DNA of 64,000 bases from Protea cynaroides (taxonomy: Eukaryota > Streptophyta > Magnoliopsida > Proteales > Proteaceae): positions 12,359,774-12,423,773 of the forward strand of contig CM053276.1 in assembly GCA_028583415.1 (NCBI GenBank). Reading direction: 5' to 3'. The notes below the pieces were generated by a model. The model searched no databases, was not told the origin of the DNA, and saw nothing but the letters and a program-made list of their open reading frames with translations. How positions within the stretch are numbered: the first letter of the stretch is position 1; the number at the start of each line of letters is the position of its first letter. Shown piece after piece: positions 31,662 through 42,469 of this stretch. The translations under genes were made by a program, and so were the position numbers.

Positions 31662-31905
31662 GGATCCGCATCCTGTCCTCCCAGTGGTTCTGGGAGGACA
31701 GTGGCAACCTGTCTTGGATGGCCGCCACGTGGCTCTCAGTAAATCTGAGACCCACGTCTGAGCCGACACCCAGCCGACAAGCCGAGCCGGCAGGGGTTGG
31801 CGGCTCAGACGTGGGTCTCGGATTCAACCGTGAACCACATGGCAGCCATCCGAGATAGGTTGCCGCGTCCTCCCAGAATCACTGGGAGGAGACGATGTGC
31901 ATCCC
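31662..31905. mobile_element. Foldback MITE, copy A
   Basis: The two halves are near-perfect inverted repeats. The left arm reads GGATCCGCATCCTGTCCTCC then the GCCACGTGGCTCTC and GACCCACGTCTGAGCC blocks. The right arm is the reverse complement, ending GATGTGCATCC. A loop of about 40 bp holds AGCCGACAAGCCGAGCC. The element encodes no protein and lies in a G-run target. Related copies are at 35168-35406 and 51021-51250. Confidence 0.88.
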
Positions 31906-32159
31906 GGGGGGAATTCTTGGACAAGCACAATCATGATAATATCAGAATCTAAAGCTAGGATCAACATCCATTGTCCAAGCGAACTTTGCCAAGAGAGACT
32001 TATTGAATATCTGCAGAGTACAAAATAATTAGCAAATTGAAACCTAAAATCGAGTTTTATCACAAAAAATGCTCAACCCGTCTTTATTACCCAAAAGGAA
32101 CTTTGAAATGTGTTTTATCTACCGACCAGTGAGCAAAAAAATTGCAATGTAGTAATCTG
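31906..32159. other. Spacer
   Basis: About 250 bp of AT-rich non-coding sequence between the MITE and the solo LTR; nothing recognised. Confidence 0.5.
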
Positions 32160-32408
32160 TGTTACGTACTCAAGAATACTCAAGAAAGAGTGTAATTAGT
32201 TAGGTTGTTAATAGGTTGTAATGGGTTGTTAGACCTCTGTAACTGAATTAGTTAAAAAGTATAAATAGGCAAGTGTGGGATGTTGTAAAGCAGTCAAATA
32301 TTGAATTGTCTTCTTTGAGTCTGGAGGCCATCTCTCTCGAAGTGGATCTTTCTTATTCTCTCTCCTTCTTCCCTGTTTCTCTGAGTTCTTGAAAGCTTAA
32401 CCGTAACA
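32160..32408 (+). repeat. Probable small solo LTR (249 bp)
   Basis: Starts TGTTACGTACTC and ends CCGTAACA, a TG...CA pair with an inverted GTTACG/CGTAAC end. Inside there is a TATA box (AGTATAAATAGG near 32258) and a pyrimidine-rich 3' part, as in short copia or TRIM LTRs. The flanking 5-mers do not match, so either the target duplication is lost or the boundaries are slightly wrong. Confidence 0.55.
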
Positions 32409-32689
32409 GTAGCCATGTAAAAATTCTGAGTTCGTTTCTCAACTATGTATTACTAACATTTGAAATGTTTCAGACATGACAAATGTTCATACAAACAGCT
32501 AATAGATGTCCATTGATATTTATTGTCAAACTATCTATTACTGACAATAACATTTTAATCATTTTCAAGATGGTTGTATTTGTCTTTGCAGCTGAGACTT
32601 GAATTTTGTAGGGGCATAGATGGGGTATGTTGGCTTGTTGGCCCTCATATTGTAATTGTTGGCAAACTGGGCCAAGTTTGATGAGAGAT

Positions 32690-33950
32690 AGTGTCTGCGG
32701 GCCCCACAGGTGATATGGCAATGATACAGTGATATGGCAGTAATATGGCGATATGGTGTCGCATTTGTCGCATTCACGAAGAGAGAAGCAAGAGAGAGAA
32801 AGAGGAGAGATAAAAATTAATGGTGGGTCCCAAAATACCGAGGTGGCACGCCACCATGGCCACCAGCCTCGCAGCCAAGGCCAGTAAGGCCAAGCCAAGC
32901 TCGGCCAGCAGCAGCAATAGCAGCATGCAACATGCCATGCCGCAAGCCGCAGCAAGGCATGCCAAATGCCGTGGCCGTCGCGCATGCTGGAGCGCATGGC
33001 ATGTCCGTGCACTGGCTTCCTCCCTCCCGCATGAAGTGGGTCTCCAAGTGTTCGACGGATTTCCAAGAGAGAGAAAACCTCTCTGGAAATCCACTCTATA
33101 GAGTTTTTAACAAACTCTTGAATGGTTACAGAGGCCATTCAAAAGAATTTCAGGGGCATTTTGAGAAATGAAATGTGAGGAAAATGCAAAATCCGTGGCC
33201 AAGAGAGAGCCATGTATGCTAAATTCTGATATCACGGTCAAGATAAACACGGGCTAAGGTGCTTCTCAGTTGGCGCTGTTAGGTGCTCCCGCGAAGAAGC
33301 CCATTGGCTGGGCGCAAGTTAATAAGGTACATTGCGTTGTATGAAGATGTCACCTTGATGTGGTGTTGCGCGCATACATTTAAGCAGTGCATGGATCCAG
33401 ATCCGAAGGCTATTATTCCGTCCGATTATCAGTGATGCGAACTATTCGGATCTGACGAACCATGTTAAATCCCGCCTTTTTCAGATTAATCCTACGATTT
33501 TTATTGAAGATTCATTCAACATCCAATCATATCTTGACACCGCGCTTGCCATGTCAGCGGCGGCGCGGCTTCGGTACTTCGCGGCTACATCAAATGAAGC
33601 TCAAAGATTCCATTTCAAGTTATTGGCCGAACTTGTTTTTGCTATAACTTGACCATCCGGAGGTCAAATCCGACGATCCAAATTAATCCGAGCTAGGTTT
33701 TGAATTCTCTATCAATTGAGAATGTCTGTGAGGTTGGTGGCCGCGTGAAAAAAAAATTGAAAAAAGGATTTTAGAAGAAAAAGAGAGATATACTTGATTT
33801 TTTGATGATTTCTAGCTTTGAAGGAGAGAAGACAATCACTCATCATCTCTATTTGTGCCTATGTTGATCACTGCTGTGATTTTTGAAGGATGGTGGAGCT
33901 TCGTTGAATACTACAGTGATTGTTTGACTATCAGAAGGAGAGGTGGTGTA
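32690..33950 (+). repeat. Dispersed repeat, copy 1 (LTR-like)
   Basis: Aligns block by block with 42470-43830. Shared blocks include the 'gatatggcaat...gatgtggcaa' repeats, the GC-rich AGCCA/GGCC interval, GTTACAGAGGCCATT, the 'ccgcctttt' block and the 'tgacc tcc aaat' block near 33660/43580. The GC-rich interval gives long chance frames on both strands. A primer-like CATTAGAGCCGTG at about 34746 could mark the end of a long LTR. The left boundary is not resolved. Confidence 0.55.
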
Positions 33951-35158
33951 TGAGCAAGAAATTATTTGAAGGGATCAGTTATTCCAACATCAATGGCTGC
34001 GAAAGGGTCCATCAAAATTGCTGAAACACTGCATATGTCTTCAGATGTCAAAAAACATCAGTTGTGAGACTTTCTCAACTCCCTTATTATTCATTGAATC
34101 AATACCTTGTATGCTAAAGTAGGTTGAGAATATTGAATGCCTACATTGTACGGGAGCCTATTGTATGCTAGCTCAGGCAAAAAGAATATTGAATGTCTTG
34201 CTAGTTTGGGATTTAATTGTAGGGCATCACTATAAGCCCCAAAATTTATCTTTTTGATTTGTGTTCAGTGGGTGCTGGACACTGACTGGAATAGCCTAAA
34301 CCTTTGCAGTGTTTGCCCTCTTAGTTCTATGCTGAGAAAATATAGGGTGAGTATCATTGTCCTGTAAAGGGCTAAAAGTTTAGTATTGAGTAAATACAGA
34401 GCCCATTGGGCATTACTCCGTTGATTAGCCATCACACACTGTGGTGGTGAACCACGTAACCCTTCTGTGTTGTGGAATGCTTTGATTCTGTATTTTGTGA
34501 AGTGCGTGGAATGAATTGCAGGATGGGTGTGCAAATCTGGTAGACCTGGCCACTGAGTGGTAGCGAGGTAGATTTGCATACGTTTGTGTGTGTGACAGTC
34601 TATTTCATAAACAACACTGGACAACAAAGAAATATTAGGGGAAAAGTTTTCACACTGATTCACCCTCCCCCTCTCAGTGTCATTCAAGGTTCATCAGGGT
34701 ATGCATAGTTGCTGCTTGGAAACACCTCTTGGGATTCACCAAATTTTTCACATTAGAGCCGTGTACAAAGACTATGGATTGGGCTTGTCCCCAGTTTTCC
34801 CCAATCTTTGCCTTATCCTTTGAGATATTGACATGTTTGTTAGATTGTTGTTGGCCTATCTGACTGCTTGAACCTTTGTGTGTATTGGTAAATCGGTATA
34901 GCTCCTAATGTGGGCTAAATGGATGCACCCTGCGCCTCTGTCCCCTTAAGAAATTGGGGAGTTCTCAGCAGGATAGAAATGGTGATGGTCCATTGCCAAT
35001 GGAGGAGGATTATGTCATCCATCTAATGGAGTGCATGCCAATAGATTAGCTATTAGGATGTCTATTGGAGTTTCATCTGGCTCTGAAACCCTTGGAAGAT
35101 TCTTTGATGTTCAGTTTGGTTCTGGTAAAGTTGAATAAAATCATAATCCCCCACTCCG
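33951..35158. other. Non-coding region
   Basis: Continuation of the LTR-like repeat without a visible partner, then ordinary spacer. The minus-strand frame at 34265-34687 shows no domain and is probably chance. Confidence 0.4.
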
Positions 35159-35167
35159 ATCCGGTGG

Positions 35168-35406
35168 GGATGCACATCGTCTCCTCCCAGTGATTTTGGG
35201 AGGACGCGGCAACCTATCTCGGATGGCTACCACGTGGCTCTCGGTTGAATCCGAGACCCACGTCTGAGCCGACAACCCCTGTCGGCTCGGCTTGTCGGCT
35301 AGGTGTCGGCTCGGACGTGGATCTTAGATTTACTGAGAGTCACGTGGTGACCATCCAGGATAGATTGCCACTATCCTCCCAGTGGTACTGGGAGGACAGG
35401 ATGCGA
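35168..35406. mobile_element. Foldback MITE, copy B (opposite orientation)
   Basis: Same family as 31662-31905 but inverted. It starts GGATGCACATCGTCTCCTCC and ends CTGGGAGGACAGGATGCGA. It is flanked by a perfect 9-bp duplication ATCCGGTGG (35159-35167 and 35407-35415), which supports a Mutator-like mover. Confidence 0.9.
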
Positions 35407-35415
35407 ATCCGGTGG

Positions 35416-36600
35416 GTTGTCAAAGGGGACTGTAGAGGATTTGAGATTTTAGCTTTGGTTGATGATTACATCTATAGGGAAAGAGGCTGGAGTCCCTCGC
35501 TGCTTCTTCATATGGATGAGTGGGATGCTTCTTCATTTTTTTTTGTTTTTTTGTTGAGTAGAAGATGCTTCTTCATATGAATGAGTGGGATATGCTGTAT
35601 GGAGTCGGCAATGATTTAATTTTGTACACTATTCTTTTAGTTCTGGATCTAACTTCTAATGGGAGTTTATCATTTGTTTGATGGATCATCTTCTATAACA
35701 AATCTGACAACTGATCCCTTCGCCCTCTGAATGTTTAATCGAGTTTTTCTGCATTCCAAACTTATCTTTACTAATTTTTTTATTGCATTAATTATATTTT
35801 CAGGTTCGATTTTATATGTAATTGCCGTATAACTATTTAACTTCTTTTTTTTTTACATAATATTATATGATAGTTTTAATTTCTAACGATTTTTTCAACT
35901 TTTTTTTTCTAGACAACGTGAACTGTGAATGAGTCAACGAGAATGATAGGAATGGGGAAGACCAAATTAGAGATTGCTTTCATTATTATTATTATTATTA
36001 TTATTTTATTTTAGATCTTATGTTAAAGATTTAAACTCATTACGATTTGTAATTATTCGGTTTTTCAAAAGAATTTTATAGATTGATTGTATTTGTTATA
36101 TGTTTAAGTTATAATGTTATATTGAAAGGTGTTAGTTTTTAAATCTGATTCATTTACTTAAATATTTTAAGTTGTATTATTCATTGGATAGATTCAGGGC
36201 CAATCAGGGTCAATCCAACTCTGATTGTGACACTGATTCATGGTTAATCAGTTTCAACCCAGCTTGAATCAGTCAAGGTCAATCAGGTATGATTGGATTA
36301 GGTTGACCCCTGCCAAAGTAGGGTTAAGGTTTTAAAAAGCCCAACCCGACCTGTTGCAGGCCTATAATGCAAATCAGCTCTGTTTCTGTCTATTATTGGG
36401 CCTGGTTGGTTTTGGTCCAATATCCAATGGTAATGCATTAATTCTGATCGTTTACTTAACTTGAGTGTATTAATTCTGATCGTTTATTTAACTTCAGGTG
36501 TATAGGTTTAAAAAAAAAAACAAAATCAAAAACAAAAACAAAAGAATTGAGGTGTATCAGTTAAAAAAACAAAAAAAAAAAAACTCTAAGAAATTCACCA
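35416..36600. other. AT-rich non-coding region
   Basis: No gene seen. It holds an ATT microsatellite near 35975-36004, a stretch of TCAATC/GGTCAA words at 36190-36420 that looks like a degenerate MITE, and poly-A runs around 36510-36590. Confidence 0.5.
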
Positions 36601-36605
36601 ATTGA

Positions 36606-36850
36606 ATCTTAGTAAAAATATCTCAAAAAATTCGTGAAAAGCAAACAAATCTTAGTAAAAATATTTCAAGAAATTTGTGAAAAACCAAGCAAATCTCAGT
36701 AAAAATGTCCCAGGAAATTCTTGAAGAACAAAATTAATTTTAGTAAAAATGTCTTAGGAAATCGTGTAGAACCAAACAAATCTTAGTACAAATTATCTCA
36801 GAAATTCTTAAGAACCGAACAAAAGTCAGTATAATGTCTCAGGAATGAAA
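36606..36850. repeat. ~42-bp degenerate tandem repeat, 5-6 units
   Basis: The unit approximates AATCTTAGTAAAAATATCTC followed by AAGAAATTCGTGAAAACCAAACA. Successive units start near 36608, 36651, 36695, 36738, 36779 and 36821, with increasing divergence to the right. Confidence 0.8.
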
Positions 36851-37398
36851 TTTCCAAAAAGAAACATATATGGATAAAAAAAAAATAGAGAATCACCGTG
36901 CTGAGAATGACGGCAAAGGAATATATAATTCTTGTGAATCTTTAATATATTGCTAGTTAGATCAACACCAATTGTGATGATGCTTCAACCCATCTTGGAG
37001 AGATTTGAGCTTTTAATGTCGGGCCTCATGACGCATTTGTTGACAACAATGGAAGATAGAGAAGGGGAAGGGCAAAAGCCACTGCATTTCACAATGAGGA
37101 TGTCAATGTCGTGAGGGGAGATGTTACTTTTTGAAAGAAGATCACCCATGAGAGAAAGAGAACCTTTTGAGCTTCTCTAATGGATTCATGGTGATGGGTT
37201 CTAGGTGGAATATAGTGAAGTGGAGGTAAAAAAAAAATGCAAACCAGTTTAATACTTGGTTGAAATAGAAGACAAACTTTCAAATTAGTGAATTACTGTT
37301 TTCAAACTATTCAAGGATATATTTGTCTATTTATTACATGCAAACTATAAGGGAAGAATGAGTAATTTTTCCAAACAAAAGTGATATTAAAGAGAGCC
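36851..37398. other. Spacer downstream of the TIR-only gene
   Basis: AT-rich non-coding sequence. It should contain the 3' UTR of the minus-strand gene at 37399-38053; no clear polyadenylation signal was identified by eye. Confidence 0.5.
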
Positions 37399-38053
37399 TT
37401 ATTCTGCCTCTGGATCTGTCAAGGTTTCCACCACCGTGTCAGTAATTTGTGTTAACAGATCCCCCCAATTCCTGGAAGGCACATTGGAAAACCAATAGTC
37501 AAAATGGTTCAAAATCCCAAGAAATCAAAGTTATAAAACTTGGGGAAAAAATTGTTAAGAACTTAAAAATTTGAATCACATGGTGACCAAATTTACTAAA
37601 ATGGTTACTTAAATGGTAGGCAGAGGAGAGGAGTCCCTACCCATTGCTCGGATCAAACAAGATGCCCCTCTTGCCTTTGGCCAGTTCAAGAGCCGATTTA
37701 TATCGATGCCGCTGGCCGGCTGTAAAATTATTGTTATCATCCAAAAGGACAAGATCAGAGGGTTTGACATTAAAGAAGATGGGAATGATCTTCTTCTTCC
37801 ATTCCATTAAGAGAGCCAATTCATCGAGAGTGTTTTTAGAATTGCAATAATCTGGTGAGAAGATAACAACTCCAATCTTACAATCCCGTATAGCAGATTC
37901 AATATTGCTCTGGAACTCATCTCCGAGATTCATGGTCTTATAGTCTAAGAAGGGATGGATTTTTAGGTTGACCAAATCCTTGTAAAGCAATATAGCAATG
38001 TTCGCCCCCGTTTCTTTCTCACGGTAATTAATGAAGACATCACAAGGCGGCAT
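37399..38053 (-). CDS. TIR-only protein (NADase-type TIR domain), two exons
   Basis: Exon 1 is 38053-37641 and exon 2 is 37471-37399, joined at GG|GTAGGG and CTTCCAG|G; phase fits and gives 161 aa. The product is one TIR domain: PPCDVFINYREKETGANIAI (strand A and BB-loop start), HPFLDYKTMNLGDEF, IESAIRDCKIGVVIFSPDYC and NTLDELALLMEWKKK with the conserved catalytic Glu in DELALL. IPIFFNVKPSDL follows, and exon 2 gives NWGDLLTQITDTVVETL. No NB-ARC or LRR follows. This layout fits the small plant TIR-only class, whose members hydrolyse NAD to signalling nucleotides in immunity (family knowledge). The frame is open for about 20 codons before this Met (LSFASITSR), so an upstream start is possible. 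A TATA-like box lies 64 bp upstream. If the intron is retained, a TAG follows at once. Confidence 0.85.
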
Positions 38054-38116
38054 CCGACTTGTTATACTGGCGAAGCTTAAAGTTTGTCTTCTGCTTAAAC
38101 AAACACAAATAATATC

Positions 38117-38124
38117 TATATATA
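38117..38124 (-). promoter_or_regulatory. Possible TATA box of the TIR-only gene
   Basis: TATATATA on the minus strand, 64 bp before the proposed start codon. The surroundings are AT-rich, so this is suggestive only. Confidence 0.4.
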
Positions 38125-38334
38125 ATTAGATTTGATGATCATAAATAATGATAGATAATAACATTAAGATTTGATCGTAAATAAAAGATATTACAGCCTA
38201 AAATAGTTTTCCCCTTTGGACATTCATCATAACTAAATTAGAAAATTCATGGCAAAGTTGTTTTGCAGAAACTCATTCTTGAATAGAAACATAGAATGGC
38301 AACAAATAACGTGTAGCTAAAGATTAAAACACGT

Positions 38335-38338
<4 letters not shown>

Positions 38339-38372
<34 letters not shown>
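38339..38372. repeat. (TA)n microsatellite
   Basis: 17 TA units about 290 bp upstream of the TIR-only gene. Confidence 0.95.
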
Positions 38373-38375
<3 letters not shown>

Positions 38376-39563
38376 CCATGAAGAGTTCCAAGTAGAAACC
38401 TATTTTAGGTGGACAAAAATCCATCAAATAACAAAATTGCTTTGAGTGCTTTGAGCCTAAATTTTCAAGTATACCTAAAAGTGGCCTTGATAATTGATTC
38501 TGTTGTCCAAGCAAATATTCTCTCAAATCAATGATGAACATATTAGGCTTGACATAGGGAACTAGAACAAATAAGAGAATTAACTTAAAATGCATTGTTT
38601 TAGAATGAAGAAGCCATTAATCAGTCGTATATGAAATATATATACATATATATCTTGTTCAAACAAGGTGTGATATAGTTTGACGATGCCTTCATTGCTT
38701 AGTTCTATCTATGCTTAATCGATTTTTGTCCAATATAAGACACCCACAGTTGTGCCTGTGCAAGAGAGGCATTAGGAATACAATGACATAGAAGAGAGTC
38801 ATATCTCATATGAGGAGTTCAAATATTTTTTTGTCTAGATACTTAGATCAACTACATACCTCAAACGAAATGATTTTTTGACCACAATTTGCGCCAAATT
38901 TGTTGGCCGCCTCTGGAATGATGAATCCACAAAGCTTATAAACCTTTTATCTGCAGTCCAACAACTCTCATTATGAAGAACATAGGCAAGAACTACTATA
39001 TAAATTCATGTTAAATTAATCATTGACATTTATCAGATTGGTACAAAAGCAAAAATTTATTCACATGTAAGAGCAAAGAGTTGATGTAGCCTGAGTTGGG
39101 TAGGTAGGGGAGTTGCACTTGCGAAGAAGTGAAAGCTTATTAGACACCCTAGGGCAGAAAGCGTTTTCAAGTGAGTTTTAATTATGGAAACTCTCATGCC
39201 TCCATATTTTCATAATTAATTGTAATCGTTCTTAATCCAAATTAATTAAAATAAAGAAAATTTTCTTCCACCCCTCAAGGTATATCCTTAAATCAACCAC
39301 CCTCATCTTGGCTCATAATGTCAACGAACTCCCCTACTTTTAAAAATAATTATCAATATATTTTATCAGTCCATTAAGTGATGAGACGGATCATAATTAC
39401 TATTTTCAATGGCAATATTATCCTGAGATTTTAAAATATTATTTTTATGTTTTGAAATTTAAGTAAAAACTATTTTCAAGTTTTATTTTCATGTTCATCT
39501 CCTCCCTCGCCGTACCCACCGCCAGCCTCCTCTTCCGACTCTGAGTACCCCCCACCACCATCG
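38373..39563. other. AT-rich non-coding region
   Basis: No gene is supported. The minus-strand frame 38317-38595 is partly the microsatellite and shows no known domain. The sequence becomes C/T-rich from about 39480 towards the receptor-kinase fragment. Confidence 0.45.
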
Positions 39564-39785
39564 ATGCTAAGTTCCACAGTTCTGTCTCCATCCCTCCCAA
39601 CTACACTCCGGCCACCACTATGTACCACTAACGCGTTCTACCCACGCCCACCCTCCCTTCTGCAACAAACACGATCGCCCATTCTTTGTTTCTTTCCCTC
39701 CGCCCACCGCTCGAAGTCTGAAAATCTGCCTCCACTGGCCCCATCCTCCCTTCCCTTTCCCTCACTCCCTGGGTTCCGTTCTCTT

Positions 39786-40206
39786 ATGAGAGGCAATACC
39801 CATCTCTTATGGACTCTCGCTCTGTTATCTTTCTTCTGTAACTCCTGCGCATCCCAATCCAATGGCCCCAAAATCGAAACATTCTCGTATCTCCTGAACT
39901 GGGGTGTTCTAAATGGCAGACTAGCCAATGCGGACGGCAGAAAATGGGATATAGATTCCAATTACCTAATATCCACAAACGATTCCATCCCTGCAGAAGC
40001 CCAACTCCAAGATCCATCTCTGCCTTCGACAGTCATACATGACCGCAAGAATTGTCACAACTGAATCCACTTACATCTTCAAGGTTATCCCAAATCAGCG
40101 CCACTAGGTCAGGCTCCCCTTTTACCTATCCGTTTACAGCAGCCTCAACGTTTCTTATGCATACTTGGGGTAATCGCTGATGGGATTACGATGCTCAATA
40201 AAATTC
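39786..40206 (+). pseudogene. CrRLK1L (malectin-like) receptor kinase N-terminal fragment
   Basis: Start Met at 39786 gives a signal peptide (MRGNTHLLWTLALLSFFCNS), then SYLLNWGVLN, where the family has Cys in place of Trp. Next come NADGRKWDIDSNYLIS and AQLQDPSLPS. After a frameshift at about 40033 the other frame continues YMTARIVTTESTYIFKVIPN, then TAG (40110) where Trp is usual, and FYLSVYSSLNVSYAY; a further shift leads to VIADGITMLN. This is the first half of the first malectin-like domain of FERONIA/THESEUS-type receptors (plasma membrane, wall sensing). The second malectin domain, transmembrane segment and kinase are absent. The frame is open further upstream to 39564, with Ser/Pro-rich sequence that is probably 5' UTR. 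Confidence 0.82.
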
Positions 40207-41643
40207 GGAAAAGACAGGGAGAGTTGGTGTAGCAGAGATTTTGATGAGTAGCAGGATTGGAACAAAAATCAGCATTGAATGCATCTAAAACTTAAGTACT
40301 AAAGGTTGATAAAATGAAGAAAAAAAGTACAGATTATTAATTTGTGTGCAAAGACCAGTGATTTGAGGAGTGGTAATGGTGCAACGGTAGTGGTGAAGTG
40401 GAATTCCCTGACCTCTGCCCCCATCCTTGACCTCACCGCCCCCTCCCCTGTAACTCTCCAGCCCCACCCCACCACGCTTCGGCTTTTTTTGTTCTTCCTA
40501 TCCGCAATCAATCGACGTCCACCTACTTGAACAATCACTTGAAATAAGTGTCTACGAGTTTTGCTACATTCAATTTTAAGCGTTGTGATGCAGAGGAAGA
40601 CCTCTGTTCTCCTAGAACTCAAAATCAACAGACCTACTTTCGAACCCAAGTTTGGCTCTTAGTGCTAGTAGCGGGACTATGTCAACATCAAGTAGAGTCT
40701 CCTGGAACCCATCAATGGGCATTAAAATGAAAAGGAATTCTTTGAGAAGCCTACTCTATGTACTTTTATCTCTCATTTCATTTCTGGAAACAGGAGAACC
40801 CACAGATTATCTGCAACAAAATCCAAGCCTAGAGAACAAGTACAAGAGACATCAGATGAAGTAGAGCTTAAATGCACATGGATTTCGTTTCTCTCACATT
40901 TTTAGGACGAATCAGAAGGATTTGAAAAGGTGTAAATGAAGGGGTTGACATGCAGGGGATGTCCTCAAGTTGTCGCCGAACTCGTAGACCACTACAATGT
41001 CGACCTGCCTTTGATCCTCTATACTAATGAAAAGGAGACTTACTTGGTGGAATCAGTAGGTTTCTTGCTGAGATAGAAGGGGTCATACTTGTACCCTGAA
41101 GTAGTGAAAGAGGTCAAGCACACCAGACCCATTCACTAGACTAGACGGGTTTTCTAAGTTTTAAGGATGCATGGGATATCTTTGTAGAACATCCCCTTCA
41201 AATTCTTCATACCAATCGCCCAGCTCTTTCTTGAGTTGATTGGAGAAACGACAGCTGATTTGGGCAATCGGAGGTGGAGGAGACGGTTGGTTGCATTCTT
41301 CCCAAAAAACAGGTCGAAGGTTTGAACAGCAGCAGTTAGGGAATTGGAGGCCCAGATTCGCTAAGGAATGCAAGACTAAAATATGGTTCCTGACACATTA
41401 ATGCTACAGACATATATAGTTGTCATTAACTTATAAAGCCAGTAACGTTTTGCTTCCATAAGATAATGGTATTTTTGCACCCAAATTTTTGAATCCACCT
41501 AAACACCCCAACGGCCAGACTTTTGAACCCAATAAAACTTAGCATTCACGAATCAGAAGTATGAGTAGGGATTTGGAAAAACTTCTTTTTAAAAGAAAAG
41601 GTGGGAGGTGTATTGGTCATGTGTTGTCATTATTGGTAATTTA
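40207..41643. other. Non-coding region with weak open frames
   Basis: No recognised gene. Short frames (for example minus 41161-41373 with FSNQLKKELGDWYEEFEGDV, plus 40652-40864) show no domain I can name. The segment around 40910-40945 (ATTTGAAAAGGTGTAAATGAAGG) recurs near 45540, so part of this is repeated. Confidence 0.35.
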
Positions 41644-42295
41644 TAAGGGTGTCAACGGGCCGGTCCGGGCCGGTTTCGGTCCGGGCTGAATCGGTGTCGG
41701 GTTTTATAAGTCCAACCCAAAACATGTCCATTAAGAGTTCGGGTTGGGTTGGGCTGCGCTGGACACAATAACAATCGGGCTGGTCCGGTGTCGGTTTGTT
41801 ATCGGGTTGGGCTTATTGAGGTGATTTCGGACTGGTTCGGTCCGGACCGGGCTTATCAAGCTTATCGGACCTATTTTATATGTATGATATATAGCCTATT
41901 TTATTATTTCTATCTATAAAATTATCATCATTCCTTCTATATGCATGTAATTCAGTAAATTGTAACAATTAACATACTCTTTTCAACTATAGATTCATAT
42001 AATCTTTTCGATCAAGAAGTGAACTATTAACAGTGTAATATAATCCATCAAAATTTAAAACCATTAAAATTAAGAAACTAGGTCCATTGTGTTTGGATTA
42101 GGTATTATTGGTTCGGGCTAGTTCGGGCTTCTTAACGGGCTGGTCCGGTTTGGTTTCGGTTTGGGCTGAAACGGTGTCGGGCTTTACAAGCCGAGACCGA
42201 AACATGTCCATTAAGGTTCAGTCCGGGTTGGGTTCGGGTTATATCGGGCTGGCTCGGTCCGTGCTACCGGTCCGGGCCCATTTTTGACACCCTTA
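41644..42295. mobile_element. hAT-type MITE, copy 1
   Basis: TIRs TAAGGGTGTCAA and TTTGACACCCTTA are flanked by a perfect 8-bp duplication GTAATTTA (41636-41643 and 42296-42303), the hAT signature. The 652-bp element has GC-rich arms made of CGGGCCGG/TTCGGG words around an AT-rich centre, and no coding capacity. Copy 2 lies inverted at 55649-56311. Confidence 0.93.
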
Positions 42296-42469
42296 GTAAT
42301 TTAGTTGATGTGATAGTGTGGATGAAGATACACTTAGAGAAAAGAGGAAAGAGCATCCGTGCAGGAGAGAGAGCATCAGTGCATGAGAGAGTGTCTGTGC
42401 AAGTTGTCAGAGCTGAGGCAGCCTTGAGTACCTATTCTATAGTGTTCTACAACTTTGAGAGAGTGTGGA

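Noticed and set aside
32470..33171. Several overlapping frames of 70-222 aa on both strands
   Set aside because: They overlap in many frames across a GC-rich repeat interval that is shared with 42470-43830; no domain and no consistent start.
34265..34687. 140-aa minus frame
   Set aside because: No start context, domain or homologous copy in the related repeat at 42-44 kb.
37613..37850. Plus frames of 65-68 aa over the TIR exon
   Set aside because: Shadows of the minus-strand TIR-only gene, whose frame matches a known domain and has correct splice sites.
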